Shown: positions 51,101 through 61,347 of the stretch, piece after piece
Position numbering within the stretch: position 1 is the first letter of the stretch
Layout of the letters: each line of letters starts with the position of its first letter
DNA from: VBAS01 sp963773465
Lineage (GTDB): Bacteria; Bacteroidota; Bacteroidia; Chitinophagales; Chitinophagaceae
Assembly (NCBI GenBank): GCA_963773465.1
Contig: CAVZBF010000001.1
Coordinates: 372,001-436,000, forward strand
Direction: 5' to 3'
DNA: 64,000 bases
Position numbers and translations under genes: made by a program
Notes under the pieces: model-generated
The model's database searches: none
What the model was told of the DNA's origin: nothing
What the model saw: the letters and a program-made list of their open reading frames with translations, nothing else

Positions 51101-54100
51101 TGGTGCACCGGTATTGTCATTAGTTAAGACACCGTTACAACCTCCGCTTGCCGATGCGGTAGCTAACCACGCAGCAAATTGAGTGTTTATTGCTGACTGA
51201 GTTTGACAAGCAGCAGCAGTTGTGTTAACAGGACAAGTTACTGAAACTGGTGGAAGAACAGTAAACGTAGCCTGGCACGTGGTCGTAAGAGGTGCGCAGG
51301 AACTGGTATAAGTAAATGTTACTGTTGTTGAACCTCCGCCCGCAGGAGGAGCGCCTGAATTATTATTTGTGAGTACACCATTGCATCCACCGGTGCCTGA
51401 TGCAGTAGCTAACCATGCAGCAAAAGCTGCATTCACTGCAGCCTGGGTCTGGCCGCCGGCTGTTGATGTATTTATCGGGCATGTTAATACAACTGCATCT
51501 GGTGCTGTTACAGTAAACGTTGCCTGGCATGTACTGATCGTTGGATCGCAGCTGTTGGTATAAGTAAATGTTACGGTTGTTGCACCACCACAAGCAGGTG
51601 GAGCACCAGTATTATTATTAGTAAGCACTCCGCCAACACCTCCGCTGCCTGATGCAGTTGCCAGCCATGCTGTAAAAGCAGTATTCACTGCACTCTGTGT
51701 TTGGCAAGCCGCAGTTGATGTGTTTGTCGGGCAAGTGACAGTTGGAGTAGAAGCAATCGTTACTGTCAAACAATTACTGTTTGCTGTACAAGCGAGTGCA
51801 TTGAATGTACTCGTTGTAACTCTGCGATAATAAGTAGTTGTAGTTAATCCTGCTGGTGGATCGTATGTTGTGCTGGTAGCTCCTCCTATATCGCTAAAGC
51901 CAGTTGAACAATCAGTAGTGCTGCTTTGCCATTGGTATGATAATACTCCGTCACCAGTAGATGCTACAGATTCTGTAAATGCTGCAGGATCGCCGCCGGA
52001 ACAAATCGTCTGAGAAGCGGCCACTGTTCCACCCGTTACAATTCTTACAGTTACTGTTATACAATTGCTGTTGGCTGTACAGGGGATTCCATTGAGTGTG
52101 CTTGTTGTTACTCTGCGGTAATTGGTAGTTACCAATACTCCTGCTGGTGCATCATAGGTTGCAGAAGTTGCGCCTGTAATATTTGAAAAGGCACCACCGC
52201 AGCCTGTTGTACTGCTTTGCCATTGGTATGATAATACTCCGTCGCCGGTAGATGCTACAGATTCTGTAAATGCTGCAGGATCGCCGCCGGAACAGATCGT
52301 CTGGTCTGATCCAACTGTTCCGCCGGTAACATTATTTATCGTTACGGTTATACAATTACTGTTGGCAGTACATGGTATTGCATTAAGTGTACTAGTAGTA
52401 ACTCTCCTGTAAGTAGTAGTTACCGTTAAGCCTGCAGGTGGATCATATGTTGTAGCTGTAGCACCTCCAATATTTGAGAAGGCCCCACCGCAGCCTGTTG
52501 TACTGCTCTGCCACTGGTATGTTAATGCACCGCTTCCTGTTGATGCTACTGATTGTGTAAGTAATGCCGGGTCGCCCGCTGAACAGACCGTTTGATCTGC
52601 TGCAATTGTTCCGCCGGTAACATCATTCACAGTTACGGTTATACAATTACTGTTCGCAGTACAAGGTATCGTGTTGAGTGTACTTGTGGTAACTCTCCTG
52701 TAACTGGTGGTTACCAGTAAGCCTGCAGGTGGATCGTATGTTATAGCTGTTGCTCCTCCAATATCTGAGAAGACTCCACCGCAGCCTGTTGTACTGCTCT
52801 GCCACTGGTAAGTTAATGCGCCGCTTCCTGTTGATGCTACGCTTTGTGTAAATGCTGCCGGATCGCCGCCTGAACATACAGTTTGATTTGCTGCTACTGT
52901 ACCGCCGGTAACATTATTTATAGTTACAGTTATACAATTGCTGAGGGCTGTACAAGGAACTGCATTGAGTGTGCTTGTTGTAACTCTCCTGTAAGTGGTA
53001 GTTAATGTTAAGCCTGCAGGTGCATCATAGGTTGCAGACGTTGCTCCTCCAATATTTGAGAAGGATCCGCCGCAGCCTGTTGTACTGCTTTGCCATTGGT
53101 ATGATAATACTCCATCGCCTGTAGATGCTACAGATTCTGTGAAGGCTGCCGGATCGCCGCCGGAACAGATCGTCTGGTCTGATCCAACAGTTCCGCCGGT
53201 AACGCTATTGACAATAAGTGATGCATTGGCGGAAATATCTTCGCCGCATTCATTAAAGGCCCGCACATTATAATTAGTAAGCTCATCACCTGTCTGAACA
53301 TTCGTGATCGTTAATGTGGCTGTTCCTTGTCCTGAAACAGTGGAACCGGAAGCCTGAAGTCCATTGACAAGGACTGTAGTACCAATACGCCATTGTATCG
53401 TTGGTGCCGGTACCCCGGTTATCGTTGAGGTAAATGTTGCTGTACCACCTACGCAGCTGGTAAAATTAGTAGGATCAGACACTACTGGTATTGTATGTAC
53501 AATAATCGTTGCTCTTGCTGTTGGATCAGTTATAGGAATATTATCTACTTGTGTATTCACCGTTGCATTACCACCAGTCATATTAGCTGTAAAAGTAGCA
53601 GTCGCAGTTCCGCTTGCCTGGATAGTAACCTGTTGTGCGCTAAGTGTACCGAGTACAGGGGCAGCGCCGGTACTCCAGACAACAGGCAATCCGATTAACC
53701 TGACAAGATCAGCAACGGCTATTGCCTGATTTGCTGAGTTGGAAAGGAAACTGGTAGTAACAGTTGTAGTATTACCAAGACCTGCCGGTGTATTACAAAT
53801 TGTGCTTGGGTTAGCTGTTGTTTTTAATTGAAGCCATGGGTCGGCATCTAATGAGCCTAATCCCGCCACATCTCCGCCTGCCTGGTTGCAGGGTGCGGTA
53901 GATACAAGGTTCACGGGGTTTGTATTACAACCCCACCAGTTATTTTCTGCATTCACACTGCCGGGGGATTCTACAAAATGAAGCCCGCTGGAGGATGCTG
54001 AAGTAGTAGCGATATTATTAACAAACCGGTTATAATGTACTTGTAAAACTGATTTATTAGCAGAGTTATTTAGTCCAACACCACCTCCATATGTAGCAGT

Positions 54101-55021
54101 GTTGCCAGAGAATGTGTTGTAATTAATATCTACTGTAAGTGTAATACCGGCGGGTGTCGCTGCCTGTGACCCAACAAATATGGCACCACCTTGTTCCCCT
54201 GCCTGATTTCCGCTGAAGAAGCAATTTGTTATATCGACATCCCCGTTATTACCCGTGTTATTCTGATGAAAATAATAAATTGCACCGCCGGCGCCATCAA
54301 AACTTCTATTATTTGTGAAAGTTGAATTATTAATAGTTAAGGTTTCCTGGAACATGTAAATTGCTCCACCCTTTCCTCCGTTTGCTGGTCCTGAGAAGCC
54401 TACAGGACAAATATTATTTTCAAAAGCGCAATTGTTAATTGTAAGTGTTTCATCTAAACCTGCCACAGGCCCTGCATAGATAGCGGCCCCTCCAAATTCA
54501 TCCGTAGTTAAATATCCATTTAGAAATTTTACACCATTGATCGTTGTAAAAACATTTGGGGTATTGCCACTATAATTGATCGAAGAAATCCGGTCCCTGC
54601 CTGTAACTGCCATACTGATAATGGTATTTGCAGGGCCGTTACCGTTAATAGTAATATTCTGCGCAGTGTTTCCGAAATAAATTGTTCTTGAAGAACCCCC
54701 ATTCACCGGGGAATTAGCATATGTAGTGCTCCCGTCTAATAGATAAGTTCCTGTTCCAAGTGTTATCGTATGAGTTCCTCCTAAAATATCTGCTGCCTTC
54801 AATGCAGATCTGAGAGAAACAAGGCCGATACCTGCGCCACCTGTAATCGCCCCGGTAGCAGTATTAACAGTTGTAAAAACAGGATCTGTAAAGGTAGTTG
54901 TCACATAAACATTCGCTACGGATGTTAAAGACAGCAATGTGATGGATAAAAGAAATACAAAAAATTTAATTCTCTTTGTAAAACCTTTTACACTTAAATT
55001 CTTGTTGTAAGACTTTTGCAT
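48105..55021 (-). CDS. Giant T9SS-exported surface protein (beta-helix, Ig-like and HYR-type repeats); five one-base insertions
   Basis: Six overlapping frames make one gene when single extra bases at about 51036, 50930, 50713-50716, 50446 and 48786 are removed; the product is about 2303 residues. Order from the N-terminus: signal (FFVFLLSITLLSLTSVANVY); right-handed beta-helix (residues 60-375, GGAIYMFQETLTINNSTFTN); Ig-like domains; five 97-residue repeats beginning VTGGTVxxxQTICSGGDPAA; nine 84-residue HYR-like repeats ending FTYTSTCAPLTTTCQATFTV; a PKD-like part; and a T9SS type A sorting tail (LPNPSKTDFTI, LQVVDMYGRIVETR, GTYIVRI). It is predicted to be a surface or secreted adhesin or a gliding-type filament. 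It is the paralogue of 55193-58207. Confidence 0.9.
49490..51748 (-). repeat. Nine tandem 252-bp (84-aa) HYR-like repeats
   Basis: Units recur every 249-253 nt, recognised by the ATFTV-encoding GCCTGGCA stretch near 49505, 49757, 50009, 50261, 50514, 50767, 51020, 51269 and 51521. Central units (49757-50876) are nearly identical at the DNA level, which indicates recent expansion by unequal exchange. Four of the five frameshifts in the gene lie here (50446-51036). Confidence 0.85.
51750..53203 (-). repeat. Five tandem ~291-bp (97-aa) Ig-like repeats
   Basis: Each unit starts with VTGGTV, contains SVASTGxGxLxYQWQSSTT and GGATxTTYDPPAG, and ends RRVTTSTLN...NCITVTI. The units are very alike at DNA level; no frame break is found in this part. 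Confidence 0.85.
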
Positions 55022-55088
55022 TAGTTAGTTTTTAAAAGTTGCATAATGTACTTAGATCAACGATTGGTTTCTTAAAAGATATTGCAAT

Positions 55089-55119
55089 AAAACTATGCCG
55101 CTACGCACGGCATAGTTTT
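55089..55119 (-). terminator. Terminator of the 1004-residue beta-helix gene
   Basis: A perfect 12-bp stem AAAACTATGCCG / CGGCATAGTTTT with a 7-nt loop, in the 171-bp gap between the two adhesin genes. On the minus strand it is followed by ATTG, so the T-run is carried by the stem itself. Confidence 0.65.
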
Positions 55120-55192
55120 ATCATTGATTTCATTTTTTGTGGGTTGCTCCAATCTTCCTATTTAGTATCACTTTTTTCTTTATCAGCAATTA

Positions 55193-58100
55193 TTATTGTT
55201 TCACCAATTTTACTGTTCTCGTGTTATTGCCCTGCTTCACTATAGCCATATAAGCACCCGCCTTCAGGTCTTCTCCAAAACGGATGAGTTGGTGTTCACT
55301 ATTTTCAATATGCTTCACTATCCTTCCCAATACATCATATACAATCACAACTATTTTTTCATTATTTCCGCTTTCGACATTTAGTGTAAAATAGTTGTCG
55401 GTTGGATTTGGAATTACTCTTACCCGGAAAATGCCAGGTACAAGTGGCGTTGTTTCAACTGGCCTTGTTTCAACAATAGCTCCCCTGGTTTGAGTCGGCG
55501 CAACGCAATTAGGAGTACAACTACCCACAAAATCGCCATGTGCTAAATGAGCAGCAACTGCAGATTCAGTCACACACATATTTGTGCAGGCCCCATTGCC
55601 TGATTGATGGCATATACTGATTTTTGTACCACCGCTATTTCCTGCGAAGCAACGAACATCTTCTGCATGAATGAAGGTTGTACAAGTAATTACACATCCA
55701 GTGGCGTCTGTAACTGTTGCAGTAAATGTAGCATCCTGCATAAGGGTAACATCGACTGAATAGAAACCACCAGAAACTGCGACTGTGCCTGTTGAAACCG
55801 GCGGCGATAAACCCGGACCTGAAGCAGGACATACATTATTAACACTTGAACCGCTGGCAGCTACCCATAGCTCATCACCTGAACTGGTGATAACATTACA
55901 ATTCAAAGGACGGTTCATGGTAATAGAAACAGTATATGGCGCTGTTCCACCCGCAGCCACTACTTTAACTGTTGCTGTTTGATCGCCTGGATAACCAAAA
56001 TAAAGCGTCGGGTTATTATTGGAACAGGTCGCAGTACAGCAATTTGATGCTGCAACTAAAACTACCGGGTTGCCTGAATAATTAGCTACGCATGACGGTG
56101 CACTTTGTGACCGTACTGAAATATAATAATTGCCGGGTGGAAGACCGCTGAACACATTTGATAAGGACCAATTTGCTCCTCCATCAATACTGTATTCCAG
56201 CGTACCGGAACCTGTTGCATTTACTGTAATAGTTCCTGTGGGTGTATTACAGGTTGGTTGAACAACTGTAGGTGCATTTACAGTTGGGTATGGGTTTACA
56301 GTTACGGTTACTGATGCACAAGTTGTAGTATTACATGTACCAGTATATCTTACATAATAAGTTGTGGTGCTGCCTGGCGAAACATTTATAGCATCTCCCG
56401 TACCTGCCGGCGTGCCGCCGCATGATCCTGTAAACCATTCGGTCGTTGCTCCTGTTCCTTTTGATCCGCCATCTACAGTTAATGTTGTACTGCTTCCGGC
56501 ACAGATGGTTGTTGTTCCGGTGACACCTGTTGGTGCTGTTGATGATGTATTTACTGTCACCGTTACTGTTGCGCAAGTGGTGGTATTACATGCGCCGGTA
56601 TATCGTACATAATATGTTGTCGTAGTTGTTGGAGAAACCATGATAGCATCTCCTGTACCTGCAGGCGTGCCTCCGCACGAGCCGGTGAACCATTCGGTTG
56701 TTGCTCCTGCTCCTTTTGATCCGCCACTTACTGTCAACGTGGTACTGCTTCCGCTGCAGATGGTTGTTGTTCCCGTTGCACCAGTAGGTGCTGTTGACGC
56801 AGAAGTTACTGTAATACTCGCCCTTGAAGGTGATGTTTCACTTGCTGGTACATTATCTACCTGGGCATTTACTGTTGCAGTACCACCCGTTCCGTTTGAA
56901 GTAAATAATGCAGTTGCTGTTCCACTTGCCTGGATCGTGGTCTGTTGACCAGAAAGACTGCCTAAAGTTGTTGGCCCCCATGTAACGGGCAACCCGATCA
57001 ATGCGGAAAGATCAGCCACAGGAATTGCAGTGCCGTCCGAATTATTTAGAAAACTTGCGGTAATAGTTGAAGTGCCTCCACCGCAAATTGTGCTGGGGTC
57101 GGCTGTAACTTTTAGCTGGAGCCATGGATCAGCATCTAATGAACCTCCTCCAGCAACATCTCCACCTGCCTGGTTGCAGGGCGCAGTAGAGGATACGTTA
57201 ACCGGGTTTGTATTACAACCCCACCAGTTATTTTCTGCATTCACGCTGCCGGGAGATTCAACAAAATGAAGGCCGCTCGATAATGCTGAAGTCGTACTGG
57301 TATTATTAAAAAACCGGTTAAAATGTACCTGGGATATCGATAGATTAGCAGAATTATTTGCTGAAATAGCGCCGCCAAATCCATCGGCTGTATTGCTTAC
57401 AAATGTATTCTTATTAATAGTAACACTAAATGAGCCGGTAACCCCTGCTTGTCCTGAAAAAGAGATGGCTCCTCCATTAGACGTACCAGCGCCGGGGGGG
57501 TTCACAGAATTTCCTGTAAAAGTAGAATTGGTTACAAGCAGGTCGCCACTAAATCCACCGGAAATAATAAAAAAAATTGCTCCTCCATCAGCATCATTAC
57601 TGACATTATTTGTGAATGTACAAGTGTCAACAGTGAGGCTGCCGGAAATTTGCATACAAACGGCTCCGCCACCAAAGGCGCCTGCCGGAACAATATTATT
57701 ATCAAATATGCAATTAGTCAGCGTAAGAGATTCAGCTGAACCGCCACCTGCACAAATTGCGGCTCCGCCATAAGGATCTGAAGTAAGATATCCGTTTTCA
57801 AATTTAATCCCCTGAACAGTTATCACCGGGCTGTTTGTAGTCCCGTTAGGATTAATAAAAAAGATCCGGTCCTGTCCTAAACCCGTTGTCATGCTGATAA
57901 CGGTACTTGCAGGACCGGCCCCGATAATAGTAATATTCTGCGCAGTATTTCCAAACGTAATTTGACCTAGTGTTAGTAGGTAAGTGCCTGCAGCAACATT
58001 AATGGTATGAGTTCCCCCTAATAAATCAGCAGCCACGATTGCCCCACGAAGCTGGTTGGGAGCAAGGCCGTCAGTAGTAACCGTTACATTAAAAACATTA

Positions 58101-58207
58101 GCTACAGTTTTTACAGACAAAAAGGTTGCAAAAAAAAGTACTGCAAAAAATTTAATTCTATTTGTAAAACCTTTTACACTTAAATTTTTATTGTAGAGCT
58201 TTTGCAT
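55193..58207 (-). CDS. T9SS-exported beta-helix/Ig-repeat surface protein (paralogue)
   Basis: A 1004-residue protein whose first 21 residues nearly equal those of the giant adhesin (MQKLYNKNLSVKGFTNRIKFF versus MQKSYNKNLSVKGFTKRIKFF). Residues 35-330 form a beta-helix (TLTNCIFDNNIVPAGAFGGG, GGAIFFIISGGFSGDLLV). Two Ig-like repeats near residues 480-640 start TGTTTICxGSSTTLTV and end TTTYYVRYTG. A SprB-like part (GTLEYSIDGGANWSLSNVF), a HxxHGD motif (KISICHQSGNG, AAHLAHGDFVGSC) and a T9SS sorting tail (VIPNPTDNYFTLNV, VYDVLGRIVKH, GAYMAIVKQ) follow. Both genes share their upstream 60 bp, so the duplication included the promoter region. Confidence 0.9.
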   Translation of the reverse strand: MQKLYNKNLSVKGFTNRIKFFAVLFFATFLSVKTVANVFNVTVTTDGLAPNQLRGAIVAADLLGGTHTINVAAGTYLLTLGQITFGNTAQNITIIGAGPASTVISMTTGLGQDRIFFINPNGTTNSPVITVQGIKFENGYLTSDPYGGAAICAGGGSAESLTLTNCIFDNNIVPAGAFGGGAVCMQISGSLTVDTCTFTNNVSNDADGGAIFFIISGGFSGDLLVTNSTFTGNSVNPPGAGTSNGGAISFSGQAGVTGSFSVTINKNTFVSNTADGFGGAISANNSANLSISQVHFNRFFNNTSTTSALSSGLHFVESPGSVNAENNWWGCNTNPVNVSSTAPCNQAGGDVAGGGSLDADPWLQLKVTADPSTICGGGTSTITASFLNNSDGTAIPVADLSALIGLPVTWGPTTLGSLSGQQTTIQASGTATALFTSNGTGGTATVNAQVDNVPASETSPSRASITVTSASTAPTGATGTTTICSGSSTTLTVSGGSKGAGATTEWFTGSCGGTPAGTGDAIMVSPTTTTTYYVRYTGACNTTTCATVTVTVNTSSTAPTGVTGTTTICAGSSTTLTVDGGSKGTGATTEWFTGSCGGTPAGTGDAINVSPGSTTTYYVRYTGTCNTTTCASVTVTVNPYPTVNAPTVVQPTCNTPTGTITVNATGSGTLEYSIDGGANWSLSNVFSGLPPGNYYISVRSQSAPSCVANYSGNPVVLVAASNCCTATCSNNNPTLYFGYPGDQTATVKVVAAGGTAPYTVSITMNRPLNCNVITSSGDELWVAASGSSVNNVCPASGPGLSPPVSTGTVAVSGGFYSVDVTLMQDATFTATVTDATGCVITCTTFIHAEDVRCFAGNSGGTKISICHQSGNGACTNMCVTESAVAAHLAHGDFVGSCTPNCVAPTQTRGAIVETRPVETTPLVPGIFRVRVIPNPTDNYFTLNVESGNNEKIVVIVYDVLGRIVKHIENSEHQLIRFGEDLKAGAYMAIVKQGNNTRTVKLVKQ

Positions 58208-58285
58208 TAGTTAGTTTTTAGAAGTTGCTTGAATATTGATTATTGGTTTTTCAAAAGATATTGCAAAAGTTTAGCCCTGCCTGAG

Positions 58286-58816
58286 CTATGATCTTGGCGG
58301 AAATACTCCCTGTAATGCGATACAATAATTCAGCGTCAGGTATGGCGGCATATTATTATGCGGAAAGCTTGAGCCAGCAATAGCAAGAGCACCGGGATTC
58401 ATATTTACAGGTGATGGTGCCGCAGGCGCATAAAAATTGGCCGCTGCTTTCGTTGCACTCGAAGTACCCCATACTAAACCTGTAGGGGTCGCCTGACCTC
58501 CGGCTGTACCTGCCATCACAGTATGTGTATGCGCAGGCAATTCTGAAACCAGCAATGTCACCGTTTGAGAACCACCCGTCTGTCCCAGATCATATAAAGA
58601 AAGACCACTGCCTTGTCCCCAAAACAATGCTGCAGCGTCCTGTAAGTCAGGAAGAGCAAAAGTTGATTTTCCATCTCCTCCATAGAAAGTTCCTAATAAA
58701 GAAAAAAGTGCCGTGTTTTGGCTGATGGGAAGTAACTGACCATTGCATTGCGCCCAACCCGTTGGGGCAAAATGGAAAGGAAATATTCTGATTTCTGCTA
58801 CAAATTGGTCTGACAT
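58286..58816 (-). CDS. Tail-collar (Mdp-type) protein, copy 1
   Basis: A 176-residue protein starting MSDQFVAEIRIFPFHFAPTG, followed by WAQCNGQLLPISQNTALFSLL, GTFYGGDGKSTFALPDLQ, and HTHTVMAG, the phage tail-collar/microcystin-dependent-protein pattern. The C-terminus NMPPYLTLNYCIALQGVFP is also typical. There is no signal peptide. Two related genes lie directly upstream (58863 and 59412). The role of non-phage members is unclear; the tail-collar fold suggests trimeric fibre tips or adhesins. Confidence 0.9.
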   Translation of the reverse strand: MSDQFVAEIRIFPFHFAPTGWAQCNGQLLPISQNTALFSLLGTFYGGDGKSTFALPDLQDAAALFWGQGSGLSLYDLGQTGGSQTVTLLVSELPAHTHTVMAGTAGGQATPTGLVWGTSSATKAAANFYAPAAPSPVNMNPGALAIAGSSFPHNNMPPYLTLNYCIALQGVFPPRS

Positions 58817-58862
58817 TGTTATAATTTTTTGTGGTTATTGATTTTTCTTTTAGTTCATAATC

Positions 58863-59363
58863 CTAATTCTGAGATGGAAAAATGCCTTGTAATGCGATAA
58901 TAAAATTAAGAACTAGAAAGGGTGACCTGTTCTCGTGTGGTTGACTGCCTCCGGTATTTGTAATACAGGTTGGAGACATAGCTGTATCTCCCGTACTTCC
59001 ATAAGGGCTAAAGCCTGTACCAGTGGACCAGAAATTATTAGCAGGTGGTGTCACTGTTGGTCCATCTCCGCTTCCACGAACCTGGTGGGTATGAGCGGCC
59101 ATTTCACTCATAATTATCGTATGCGCTTCCTGTCCACCTGCCTGGCCTAAATTAAATGTTGGGCCCACATGAATAGGCGCCCGGCCCCGAAGATCAGGCA
59201 AAGCAAAAGTTGTTTGACCGTTTCCGCCATAAGTTGTTCCCAATAATGAAAACAATGCCTGGTTTTGGTTGATGGGTAATAATTGCCCATTGCACAATGC
59301 CCATCCTTTCGGAGGAAAATTGAAAGCGACGAGTTTGATTTCTGATAAAAAAGGTTCTGACAT
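58863..59363 (-). CDS. Tail-collar (Mdp-type) protein, copy 2
   Basis: A 166-residue paralogue of its neighbours: MSEPFLSEIKLVAFNFPPKG, WALCNGQLLPINQNQALFSLL, YGGNGQTTFALPDLRGR, AAHTHQVRG and SPFLVLNFIIALQGIFPSQ. The intergenic leader on the minus strand carries AAAATCAATAACCGCAAAAAA, shared with the leader of copy 1, evidence of tandem duplication including the leader. Confidence 0.9.
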   Translation of the reverse strand: MSEPFLSEIKLVAFNFPPKGWALCNGQLLPINQNQALFSLLGTTYGGNGQTTFALPDLRGRAPIHVGPTFNLGQAGGQEAHTIIMSEMAAHTHQVRGSGDGPTVTPPANNFWSTGTGFSPYGSTGDTAMSPTCITNTGGSQPHENRSPFLVLNFIIALQGIFPSQN

Positions 59364-59411
59364 TTTTATATTTTTTTGCGGTTATTGATTTTTTTTTGCT
59401 CGTTAATTCTA

Positions 59412-59930
59412 TTACGTCTGTGAAGGGAAGCGGCCGAATAATGAAATAATGTAACTGACACAGAGGTATGGTAGCATATTTTCATGCGGCTGGCTTCCAC
59501 CTACCGGCCCGCCCATTGTTTGCGGATTCATGGCTGCAGATGCCGGCGGTGCAACATATGGTTTTCCCGAGTTGGATGTGGCCCAGAAATTATTACCCGG
59601 ACTATCACTTCCCCCGGCAGTTGCTGCCAATGGCGGATGTGTATGTATCGGAATTTGATTTGTGGTAAGAGTAACTTCTTCTACTCCGCCCTGTTGTCCG
59701 ATAGTATAACTGGACGTGCCTGAACCTTGTCCCATATGAATCGGGATTCGGCTTTGAAGGTTGGGTAAAGCAAATGTTTCTTGACCATCGCCACCATAAG
59801 TAGTGCCGAGCAAAATAAATAGAGCGTCATTTTCAGAAATTGGTATCAGTTGGCCGTTGCAAAACGCCCATCCGGCGGGTGCAAAGCTGCCACCAAACAT
59901 TCTGATTTCGCCGATGTAAGGATTTGACAT
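59412..59930 (-). CDS. Tail-collar (Mdp-type) protein, copy 3
   Basis: A 172-residue protein: MSNPYIGEIRMFGGSFAPAG, WAFCNGQLIPISENDALFILL, YGGDGQETFALPNLQSR, IPIHTHPPLAATAGG, and LPYLCVSYIISLFGRFPSQ. It is the first gene of the three-gene set, which ends 79 nt before the beta-helix T9SS gene. No phage structural or lysis genes are near, so this is not a prophage remnant. Confidence 0.9.
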   Translation of the reverse strand: MSNPYIGEIRMFGGSFAPAGWAFCNGQLIPISENDALFILLGTTYGGDGQETFALPNLQSRIPIHMGQGSGTSSYTIGQQGGVEEVTLTTNQIPIHTHPPLAATAGGSDSPGNNFWATSNSGKPYVAPPASAAMNPQTMGGPVGGSQPHENMLPYLCVSYIISLFGRFPSQT

Positions 59931-60636
59931 AGTTTTTTTTTGTTAAGTATGTTAATAAAAAAAATGAATACAAAATTGTTTAAAGCACATATAGCTAGTT
60001 CGATTTCTATTTATAAATAGAAATCAAGCTTTGCCTGTGCTACTAATCTTGACTCAGAGTCAAACGAAGAGTTTCTTAACCAATATGCCGGCGGAGAGAA
60101 TAATCAATGCCAGCTTCTGCAATTTCTAAGAGGTTTGGATATGCGGTTCAAAAAAACAATTAGGAAACAAAAAAGGAAAATTATTTAATTGAGAAGCTAA
60201 ACCTACGCAATCAAAATTTAAAAACCAAAAAAAATTTCAACTCATTTTTACTTTTATAACAAATCCAAATCGGTCTGCATAAAAATAATTTTCCATGTGA
60301 AATAGCTGACAGGAAATAAAACGGGTAACTACTTTTTGTTTCTGTAAGTATCGTAATTATACGAGTTGAACCATCATGAAAATTATCCGTAGCGTACATT
60401 CCTATTTACATCGGTTAAATCTTTTTTGCAAAATAATATTCACCGGAAATAACTTTTGTTCTATGGCCGTCCTCGAAAATAAAAAAAAATTTTTTCTGTG
60501 TTACAAAAGAAATTCCGTAACATTATAACAGCATTTATCCTTTAATGGATTTTTTCCCTCAATCCTTCGCCTTATTTAAGAGATACTTAAATTTTTTTTT
60601 GACCGCTGATATTAGTTCAGCAAAAAATATTTTGTT
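59931..60636. other. 706-bp AT-rich intergenic region
   Basis: No supportable gene. It holds a 24-bp perfect palindrome (60002-60025) and several AT-rich tracts. It separates the minus-strand surface-protein block from the plus-strand metallophosphatase gene. Confidence 0.4.
60002..60025. repeat. 24-bp perfect palindrome
   Basis: GATTTCTATTTA is followed directly by its inverse TAAATAGAAATC. It has no loop and no adjacent T-run, so a protein-binding site or cruciform is as likely as a terminator. Confidence 0.6.
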
Positions 60637-61347
60637 ATGAACAACAGAAGAAATTTTTTAGTAAAGGGTACGCTGGCAACAACGGCCATGTTTGCATTAA
60701 AACCTTTAACAAGTATCGGTAACACGCTAACACAAATTGCCGGGGTTAACGGCCGCAATCGTAAACTTGCTTTTTTACATACTGCTAATCTGAATAACAG
60801 CAGTCATAAGGCTATCAAATATATTCAAGACATAAAAAGCAATAATAGCAACGCTATCCTTTTAAACGCAGGACAAGGTGCACAGGGTGAAACGGGCTCA
60901 TTGATTTATGATGCGTCGATTAAGGGAAGTGATAATCTTTCAGCAATAACCGGCGAATATAAGATCATTACTAAGGGAACCACCAGGACGGGCATTATCA
61001 GTGCAAGGCCGGAAGAATGCAATGTTGTTCAAAAAATAAAAACTCTATCAACCTATTTGAAAACAGAAAAAAATTGTGCAATAGTGGTATGCCTGTCTCA
61101 ACTTGGGTATAGAAATGAAAATACCCCTGATGATGTTGCGCTGGCGAAAGAGTCGACACATCTTGATATCATTGTCGGTGGACATGCAGAAAATTTTCAT
61201 TTGCATCCCGTAGTAGCGTTAAACAGTAATAATTCAGAAGTAATTATACATTCTGCTTCGGGAAGTCCAGTTGACTGTGGAAAAATAGAAATTGATTTTG
61301 ACAGGCATGGCAGAAAAAATCATATCAGTGTTGCTAGACACTCGTAA
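60637..61347 (+). CDS. Degenerate 5'-nucleotidase-like metallophosphatase with Tat signal
   Basis: A 236-residue protein with a Tat-type signal (NNRRNFLVKGTLATTAMFAL). The body resembles the N-terminal metallophosphoesterase domain of 5'-nucleotidases: LAFLHTANLNNSSH occupies the place of the usual LTILHTNDxHS, and CLSQLGYRNEN, DDVALAKESTHLDIIVGGH follow. The GNHE/GNHD motif is absent and the second His of GGHTH is replaced (GGHAENFHLHP). The protein is probably catalytically inactive or altered. It has no neighbours in the same operon. Confidence 0.75.
   Translation: MNNRRNFLVKGTLATTAMFALKPLTSIGNTLTQIAGVNGRNRKLAFLHTANLNNSSHKAIKYIQDIKSNNSNAILLNAGQGAQGETGSLIYDASIKGSDNLSAITGEYKIITKGTTRTGIISARPEECNVVQKIKTLSTYLKTEKNCAIVVCLSQLGYRNENTPDDVALAKESTHLDIIVGGHAENFHLHPVVALNSNNSEVIIHSASGSPVDCGKIEIDFDRHGRKNHISVARHS

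Noticed and set aside
49490..53203. Repeats considered as CRISPR or microsatellite
   Set aside because: Units are 252-291 bp, in coding frame, and encode Ig/HYR-like domains; no short repeat-spacer pattern exists.
58286..59930. Tail-collar genes as a prophage
   Set aside because: No integrase, capsid, terminase or lysis gene is near; the three copies are duplicates of one family beside chromosomal T9SS genes.
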